Below, in pieces: positions 57,948-64,000 of a stretch of DNA of 64,000 nucleotides. Source of the DNA: Zanthoxylum bungeanum (Eukaryota; Streptophyta; Magnoliopsida; Sapindales; Rutaceae). Numbering within the stretch: the first letter of the stretch is position 1; each line of letters starts with the position of its first letter. The stretch is taken from positions 115,389-179,388 of the forward strand of contig SKCR01038161.1 of NCBI GenBank assembly GCA_019454045.1, given 5' to 3'. The notes beneath the pieces are model-generated. The model was not told where the DNA came from and did no database searches. It saw only the letters and a program-made list of their open reading frames with translations. Made by a program: the position numbers and the translations under genes.

Positions 57948-60900
57948 TGTAGGCACTGCATTTTTGCATATAAGTCCCTATGATGAGTCTCATTTGGAGA
58001 CACTACTTTTTATGTCACGGAAGTCACGGAAACGGACGTCGGAAGGGGGAATTCAGAACAAGTATGTCATCAAATTCATTTCACGAGTTCACTGTTTTCA
58101 TTCGTGCTGCGTTCGTTGTTCGTTCGAACGTCAAGCAGATTGCGGGCTTTCGTGTAGCGTTCGAAGAGGTGTTCGAACGGTGTCGGTATTTTCTGGTTTT
58201 GCTGCTAGCCTCACACCCAAGCCCACCAAGCCCATCTTACCCAAGCCCAATCCACAAAATAATTAAAACATTTCAAATACATGTCACAAATTAAATTAAA
58301 TTAATTAAATTAAATCACCTACCAATTTTAATAAATCACTCACCAATTAAATATATCACCCACCTAAATTATAAATATCCTTTCCCTTTTAAAATAAATT
58401 AATCACCTCCCTATTTTGCATGATCTGTTTCCTTTCAAAAACCATGCAAACCCTAATTCATTCCCTCCATCTATAAAAGAAACACATTCCCAACCCTTTG
58501 GCCCTCTCTCATTCAGGCATACGCATGAAACTAAACCCTAGGGATACTCTCTCTCACGACCTAAAATAACCCTAAACACTATATTCCCTCTTTCGGCAGC
58601 CACTTGCCTCCCTCTCCACTACAAATAAATGGACACCTAGCTCACAGACCAAAACCTTAAACGCATCCCCTCACAAACCAATAAACCACCTTCAGTAGCT
58701 CTCACACACTCATGCTCCTCACTCTCGCATATACCATCTCTCGGCTCTAACAAACACAGCCAAGCCCCTGCCTTCTTCACGTAAAGCTCCTTTAACAGCC
58801 ACTCACGCCTATGGTTCCTTCATTCAACAGCTCATTGCCTCACGCCTATCACTCCTTCATTCAACAGTGACACCCTCATGCCCTTACACACTCCATTTAG
58901 CCGTAAAAAACAAACCTAATACTCACCCAGTGACCACCCCTGAGACCAACCGCCCCATTCACGCACAGCCCCTCACCTTGCCTCACAACCCCTTAGCCTT
59001 CATCAAGCCACAAACTACCCATGAACACACCTCTAAATCAGCACTCACGCAACACTGCCCCTCACAGTCCACTCAGCCCCCTAACAATTACCCCTGAAAA
59101 CTACCACGAAAACCCCCAGAAAATACCCTAAAATTGCCGCAAACACTGCCCAAACTGCACAAAACAAAACCTCACTGACCAGTCCCTTAAGTCAAACTAA
59201 AAATAGACCCTACACTGCCCTACACTGCATGCCCAAACAGCCCATTGCACTGCCCTCCTTCACTGCCGAGAGAACCCAAAAATCGCCGAAAATAGTCCCC
59301 GAAACACCCAAAATAGTAGCCTTAACACACCTGAAATAGTGACCAGAAAATACAGAGAAAACAACAGCAAAATGGAGTGAAAATAGTGACCAAAATAGCA
59401 AAATAGCGAGCTAAGATGTTAATCCAGTGAACCGGAAGAGTTGCAGAGTGATAGCCCTTTCGACGGCCGTGAAACGAGAGTCCGAAAGTCGACATAAAAG
59501 ATTAGACCTGAGGGTACTTTTCCTATTATTTCCATCTATCTTTTTTAATTGTTTTATTCATTTTTATCACATGAGAGTCGTTTATTGGTGCATGATTGTG
59601 GCCCTTGAATAGATAGAAAATGCATGTATTGTAAAATAATGTATGTTGTGGCCCTTGAATAAAATGAAAAATGTGTCGCCTCTCGTGGTATATAGGATGG
59701 AAACTCGGACATAAATTTCATATCCGATTCCGAATGGACGGTAGTATGATCTGTACTCGGGATACAACTCCACGTACCACTTGAGTAAACGGCGCATATT
59801 TCGTTTTATGTTGTTTTGATTTGTTTATTATTCGCTACTTGATTTTCGATGCTATTTGTTTATGTAATGACGAGATAAAGCGCATAGGCTTAGTAAGTTC
59901 GATTAAATGTCCTCTATTTTGAGAGGTTAAAATCCTTTACCATGATGCTTTGCCGCGCTGGATGATGTATATTCGGTTGAATGTGAGATATGTTCAATCG
60001 GGTATATGAAGTCCGATATTGTTATCTTTATTTTTATATTCATTATGATGAGATAAAGCACATGGGCTTAGTAAGTGCGATTAAAGGTCCTCTATTTTGA
60101 GAGGTTAAAATCCTTTACCACGATGCTTTGCCTCGCCGGATAATGTATATTCGATTGGATGTGAGATATGTTCAATCGAATACACGAAGTCCGATATTAT
60201 TGTCTTTACTTTTTATATATGTATTGTGTCGTTTGCGCATGGGCTTAGTAAGTGCGATTAAAGGTCCTCTTTTTTGAGAGGTTAAAATCATTTACCACGA
60301 TGTTTTGCCGCGCCGGATGATGTATATTCGGTTGAATGTGATATATGTTCAATCGGGTATACGAAGTCCGATATTGTTATCTTTGTTTTTATATGCACTA
60401 TGATTTGATGCACATGGGCTTAGTAAGTTGGATTAAAAGTCCTCCATTTCGAGGGGTTAAAGAACCTTTACCACAATACTTCGCCGCGCCTTTCATTTCG
60501 TTATTCGCTTTTCTTCGTATGTCATCTTCTTGCATAATCATGCATCATGTTGCATTGCGCATGGGCTTAGTAAGTCGGATTAAAGGTCCTACATTTCGAG
60601 GGGTTAAAATCATTACCACGATGCTTTGCCGCACCTTTCAGCCCGTTATTATTTATTAGGTGTCATCTATTCATCCGTTCATGTATGTGTCATGTTGTTT
60701 ACTACATTTTGGAGGTCACTACTGTAACCCCGTTTGAACGCGTTTCAGAACACCGTACGAACGCATGTTTTCTGTGTGGTCCCGTTCGAACGCATTATCA
60801 AACGCTATACGAACGCGAACCTTCTGTTTACCGTTCGAACGCGTTTACAAACGCTACACGAACGCAAATACACTAAACTGATTCATTTCCTCACATGTCA

Positions 60901-61495
60901 TGCATAATTATTTCTTAGGTGATTTCTCTTGTATCATATAATCAATCATACTATTTGAATTCCTGCATTTATTTATTTGATGCGTTCATGAGATGGTATT
61001 CAAGCATGATTAGGCCGTTAGTATGCTACTTGGTTCTTAAGCAAGATTTAGCCAATTTAATTGTTCATTTTCAAGCATGATTAGTCATTTATTTTGCGTT
61101 GGGAATTCGTATTATGTTTAGTTTTGTTCTTTATTTTCCGCATTATATAATTGAGGTATGTCATGAGATTATTGTATGATATTGTCGTTATAATGGTTTA
61201 TTTTATGCATGCGAACTTATGAGTAAAATTGTCCTTGGAAATATGTTGCTTAGGCTTGGTTAGATTATTGCACAAATCATTTTATTACAAGTGGCATAAG
61301 TAAGGGACCATTCTGAACCCAACGGTTTGAGGTCTTCCCTTGCGAGGGGTGAGTACGGCCTTAAATCATTTTCCCGGTTCACACCGGGTGGCAACTCCAT
61401 TATTCTCTGATTTAGTCCCCCACAGGCTACTCCGTACTCCCAACCGGGCCGCGAGCCCGGGACAGCATGCGTCGCCCAGTATCTGTGTTCCCACA
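57948..61495 (+). repeat. Ogre-2 5' LTR (3548 bp)
   Basis: TGTAGGCACTGC...GTTCCCACA. TATA box CTATAAAAG at 58471. CGTTCGAACG or variants at about 58123, 58170, 60785 and 60832. C-rich low-complexity part 58500-59200, conserved U5 block 61300-61410. Moderately diverged from Ogre-1. The larger ORFs (57964-58294, 58867-59097, 60345-60659) are not conserved as proteins. Confidence 0.9.
59860..60650 (+). repeat. Five-copy tandem array in the Ogre-2 LTR
   Basis: Units of about 178 bp marked by CATGGGCTTAGTAAG (59883, 60061, 60238, 60413, 60560), each followed by GGTCCTC..GAGAGGTTAAAATC and CGATGCTTTGCCGCGCC, then a TTCGGTTG/TTCAATCGGGTATA spacer. The last unit is shorter. Homologous to the two-copy array in the Ogre-1 5' LTR. 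Confidence 0.92.
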
Positions 61496-61497
61496 GT

Positions 61498-61518
61498 CTG
61501 GTGACTCCACTGGGGATA
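61498..61518 (+). other. Primer binding site of Ogre-2
   Basis: TGGTGACTCCACTGGGGA after the LTR, one base different from Ogre-1 (TGGCGACTCC...). Confidence 0.75.
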
Positions 61519-62210
61519 GAGAATCGGCCCCGAAATAATGTCTTGTAATATAATGATTTGTGCTTTAATTAACTGTGTCTACTGTGAGTTAAAAGGGGTT
61601 TAATCTAGGCATATTTTTTGGGCTGGGTAATGGTTTGGTGTCTTCCTTCATTCACTACCTTTCTATGAGGAAAAGATGTGAAGGCACCTAGATAATCATT
61701 TACTTGTAGCCTATTGTGATAGACTAATTTAGAGGACTCGTTGTTTATTCCTGTCACCAAGCGATAAGAGCCTAAGAGGCTAGGGTACTTAAGAGAGCCT
61801 CGTTCCACCCTCCCTCTGTGGAATCTACAACGGGAAATCCATTTGATAGTCAGTCACACACCATAGCTTGTTGGCACGTACTTTAGGGTATAAAAAATGT
61901 GCGCTCACTTGGTCGCTCGAACCCTTGAGTGGGGAGACCTAGTTGTGGGCAATCCTTCGCCAGCGAGAGTCTTTGACTACACTCCTGCAAACCCACACGT
62001 AGATCGGGATTTTATGGCCTATAGCAACTATTTCCTTGTGCTTGTGGACCATCCTCATTTGGATGCAGTTGGACTTCTTGTCAGAAATGCGAACTTGTTG
62101 GGCCATTTAAACTGGGACAAGTTCGTATCCTATGATGATTGGGCCAAAAGCTTCTGAGATATTGATGGGCCACTCTATAGAAATTAATTTGGTATGCTTG
62201 TGTTTGGGAA
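61519..62210 (+). other. Ogre-2 leader, partial
   Basis: Same order of blocks as Ogre-1 11032-11740 (TGGTTTGGTGTCTTCCTTCA, GTCAGTCACACACCATAGCT, CTAGTTGTGGGC). Only one copy of the repeat that is threefold in Ogre-1. No coding sequence. Confidence 0.85.
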
Positions 62211-62331
62211 CATGTTTATAACAAACATACCTGAAGTCGGAGCCTTGCCCGTCTTCACTTCCTTCATGTCTACCTTGTCCATACGGCAGTCACGCTTCTA
62301 GTGACCCCGTTTCAACAGTTTAGGCAGACAT
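62211..62331 (-). pseudogene. 121-bp scrap of Angela-like copia gag (zinc knuckle)
   Basis: The reverse complement aligns with copia-A 49090-49215: the zinc knuckle, KRDC, a DMKEVKTGKAP-like stretch and the start of the protease linker. It has a one-base deletion inside the knuckle and the same TAG after GH as copia-A. It is bounded by the Ogre-2 leader on the left and a new LTR on the right; no target duplication seen. Confidence 0.85.
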
Positions 62332-62542
62332 TGATGAGTGGTAATTATATCAATATTTCCCACTCATTTAACCTAATATTTTGTATAGTTTCTTGAGTTT
62401 TGTGAATATTTTGATGTGTTTTGTGTTAATTTGTAGATAAATAAAGTTTCAGGACATTCTAGAGGTGATTTGGGACCAAAACAGTGAAAATTGGAAAAAT
62501 AGCATTTTGGTAATTTTGGCGCATCGTGGCGCGCAAGCCTTT

Positions 62543-62556
62543 GGCGTCGCGACGCC
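62543..62556. repeat. GC palindrome GGCGTCGCGACGCC, copy 1
   Basis: Perfect 14-bp palindrome. A second perfect copy is at 63093-63106, and a shorter core CGTCGCGACG at about 63076-63085. The two full copies bracket the G-box cluster. Confidence 0.9.
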
Positions 62557-62639
62557 TAACGTGCGCAGAACAGTGCTAACGTGCGCCGGGTCCACAAGTC
62601 AAAATCTGAGAAATTTGACTTTGCTAATGTGCACTGTAC

Positions 62640-62974
62640 CACGTGTCACCATCACAGCCGATCTTCTAACGTGCTCCGTGCCATGTGTCATCATCCTATG
62701 GTGCCGACAGTCGCCATCACCACGTGTCACTCCACGTGTCTGCCACGACATCATCCATATCACCAGTTGACCGAGTCAACGTGCCACATCATCACCACGT
62801 TATCAGCAACCAATCACAGCGTGCCACGTGTCATCAATCTATGGTGCCGACAGTCACTTTCGCCACGTGTTGCCACGTCAGCGCCACATCAGCAACTATT
62901 ATTTACTCAATTATCCAAATTGACACGTGGCGGATAAGAATCTGAAATCAGCCAATCACGAGCCGCCACGTGTC
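62640..62974. promoter_or_regulatory. Cluster of seven CACGTG (G-box/ABRE) palindromes
   Basis: CACGTG at 62640, 62721, 62733, 62825, 62864, 62924 and 62967. Five are followed by TC (CACGTGTC) and 62924 is GACACGTGGC, so six match the ABRE consensus ACGTG(G/T)C on at least one strand. Further ACGT cores: CACGTT 62796, CACGTCA 62874, CACGTC 63058 and 63074. All lie 150-490 bp upstream of the TATA box. In plants such sites bind bZIP (ABA, stress) and bHLH/PIF (light) factors. Confidence 0.85.
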
Positions 62975-63092
62975 ACAATAATTGAGCTCCCAACCGCCTT
63001 GCAATGTGTCACCTTATCACCTTATCCAGAATCTGAAGCCAACGAACTAGAAGCTGCCACGTCGACAATCACCCACGTCGCGACGCCAGCTA

Positions 63093-63106
63093 GGCGTCGC
63101 GACGCC
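63093..63106. repeat. GC palindrome GGCGTCGCGACGCC, copy 2
   Basis: Identical to 62543-62556, placed about 18 bp before the TATA box. It contains NruI-type TCGCGA and several CpG sites. Confidence 0.9.
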
Positions 63107-63123
63107 GACCCCCTACTGACGCC

Positions 63124-63132
63124 TATAAATAG
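63124..63132 (+). promoter_or_regulatory. TATA box of the element at 62332
   Basis: TATAAATAG, a near-consensus plant TATA box, 150 bp after the last CACGTG. Transcription would start near 63155. Confidence 0.75.
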
Positions 63133-63343
63133 ATCTCGAAATTTCAGTTTCAGATGTACCTTCCTCTCTAATTTCTCTGATGTAAATAAGGAGTTTTCTA
63201 TCTAGTTTCTTTTAAATTTTAGTTTTGTAATTAATTTTAATTACGTTCTGTAATAATAGTAATTTACTTTCTTTACTTTTTACAGTTTTTACTATTCACT
63301 ATGAGGAGGCAACTTCCCCCTGCTAGGGTGAAAGGTAATTCTT

Positions 63344-63666
63344 TTACTATTGCTATTTAGATTAATCTCCCTTAAATATAATATATTCACTATTTAAAAT
63401 TTGACTTAAAAAGGATACCGCTATATTGGTCGGTTGGTAATTCATTTTAATCTGGTTTAAACCTGACTAATCAAGGATACCGCCAGATTGGTCGGTTGGT
63501 AATTAAATTTTCTTATCGCCTATATTGCAGGTTTATTTTGGTTCCACCTTTATGGCTGGTTGGACTTAATTTGACTTAATCAGGTTACCGCCTATATGGA
63601 CGGTTGGTAAAATAATCACAAGTTAATATATTATATTAAGGGAGATATCTAAATAGTAAATAGTAA
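63344..63666. repeat. Inverted repeat with internal direct repeats
   Basis: The left arm 63344-63387 and right arm 63625-63666 are near-complementary (CTATTTAGAT, TCTCCCTTAA and ATAATATATT shared on opposite strands). The loop holds three diverged direct repeats GGATACCGC..(T/A)TTGGTCGGTTGGTAA at about 63412, 63474 and 63582. It may be a small foldback insertion or an RNA structure in the untranslated region. Confidence 0.75.
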
Positions 63667-64000
63667 AGTTGATCCTTTTACCTTAGCATTTTATTTTATT
63701 GTAATTTACTTTTCAGCTTTTACTTTACCGCAATTACTTTTCACCATTTTTACTTTATGTCTTTTACTTTTAAGTTCTTACTAGCCCTAGTTATGTGTCG
63801 TAACAAAGTTAGTTATCTGGGGTTGTGATGAATTCTAATATCACCGGTTTATAAGGGGTTATTTTATAGTTTGGGTAATTTAAAGGTTTACTTATTAAGT
63901 CTTAAGCTTAATGCTTCTTGTTGTCTGATCACCAATAAGATTGATGTGGTAAATCTAAAATAAACTTGACAAATGAATTTTAGGTTTCAGACTTAGACTT
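63667..64000. other. AT-rich end of window, no gene seen
   Basis: TTTTACTTT-like simple sequence to 63780, then plain AT-rich sequence. No ORF or motif of note; presumably still the element that starts at 62332. Confidence 0.4.

Larger units (their letters stand above)
57948..62210 (+). mobile_element. Ogre-2: Tat/Ogre-like element, 5' end only
   Basis: LTR, primer site and about 0.7 kb of leader matching Ogre-1 (GGGCCATTTAAACTGGG at 62100). Homology to the Ogre-1 leader stops near 62210 (TTGGGAACATG), where a copia gag scrap starts at a shared CATG. Gag and pol are not in the window. Confidence 0.88.
62332..64000 (+). mobile_element. Start of an unidentified LTR-like element (gypsy-type LTR suspected)
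   Basis: Begins TGATGAGTGG after the gag scrap. TGAGTGG (62335-62341) pairs with CCACTCA (62360-62366), a hairpin seen at the start of many plant LTRs. A promoter layout follows: motif-rich GC stretch, TATA box at 63124, pyrimidine-rich downstream region. No coding domain is reached before the window ends, so superfamily and length are open. The ORFs 62465-63205 lie in the promoter stretch and are not genes. Confidence 0.55.

Noticed and set aside
57687..57956. ORFs of 81-89 codons on both strands over the dinucleotide block
   Set aside because: Products are Tyr-Ile and Thr-His repeats made only by the microsatellite.
59860..60650. CRISPR-like appearance of regularly spaced repeats
   Set aside because: Units of 178 bp diverge and spacers are homologous to each other; this is a plant LTR tandem array.
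62465..63205. Four overlapping ORFs of 86-118 codons
   Set aside because: They arise from the GC-richer motif cluster upstream of a TATA box, overlap in several frames and show no domain.

Overview
The window is plant nuclear DNA made almost entirely of nested LTR retrotransposons. I found no host gene, rRNA, tRNA, organellar insert or CRISPR array. The kingdom call rests on plant-type element families: Ty1/copia elements of the Tork/Angela/TAR kind with an initiator-Met-tRNA-like primer site, CRM-like Ty3/gypsy chromoviruses, and Tat/Ogre-like Ty3/gypsy elements with two RNase H domains and an apparent tRNA-Arg-type primer site. The DNA is AT-rich and the coding parts carry stops and frameshifts, as expected of heterochromatin. 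The species cannot be named from the sequence.

Left half (1-34939), one nest. An old plus-strand copia element (copia-1; 5' LTR end 1-1105, primer site 1110, gag-pol to 5433) is split inside its RNase H by a minus-strand CRM-like chromovirus (CRM-1, 5434-34389, target duplication GAAGG/GAAGC). copia-1 resumes at 34390 and its 3' LTR starts at 34717. CRM-1 is itself split twice. A 13.7-kb plus-strand Tat/Ogre-like element (Ogre-1, 7719-21372, duplication CTTAC) lies in its RNase H. A 9.9-kb Angela-like copia element (copia-2, 23304-33232, duplication ACCGA) sits where gag should be.

Right half (34940-64000), a second nest. CRM-2 (minus strand, from 34940) is inserted in the 3' LTR of copia-1. 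CRM-2 contains a solo Ogre-type LTR (36789-38998, duplication ACTAG) and is cut at 39321 by a minus-strand copia LTR (copia-3, 39322-41918). The sequence to its right is split by copia-A (42058-54649, duplication AATAT/AATAC), whose 5' LTR holds solo LTR-B (43482-45638, duplication CCACC). Beyond it come about 3 kb of unidentified AT-rich DNA, a self-complementary microsatellite, an Ogre-type LTR with primer site and leader (57948-62210), a 121-bp copia gag scrap, and the start of an unidentified LTR-like element (62332 to the window end).

No element here looks able to move by itself; most coding parts are pseudogenes. The best leads are in the control regions: (1) in the Angela-like LTRs, a row of about nine different palindromes nearly all with a 3-nt spacer, with paired changes between copies that keep the symmetry; (2) seven CACGTG G-box/ABRE palindromes within 335 bp upstream of a TATA box in the element at 62332; (3) repeated GCCAAAG-core motifs in the untranslated leaders of two different copia families; (4) a 42-bp inverted repeat and a primer-site look-alike inside the Ogre-type LTR; (5) a triplicated integrase segment in copia-A; (6) the young LTRs but ruined coding region of copia-2.
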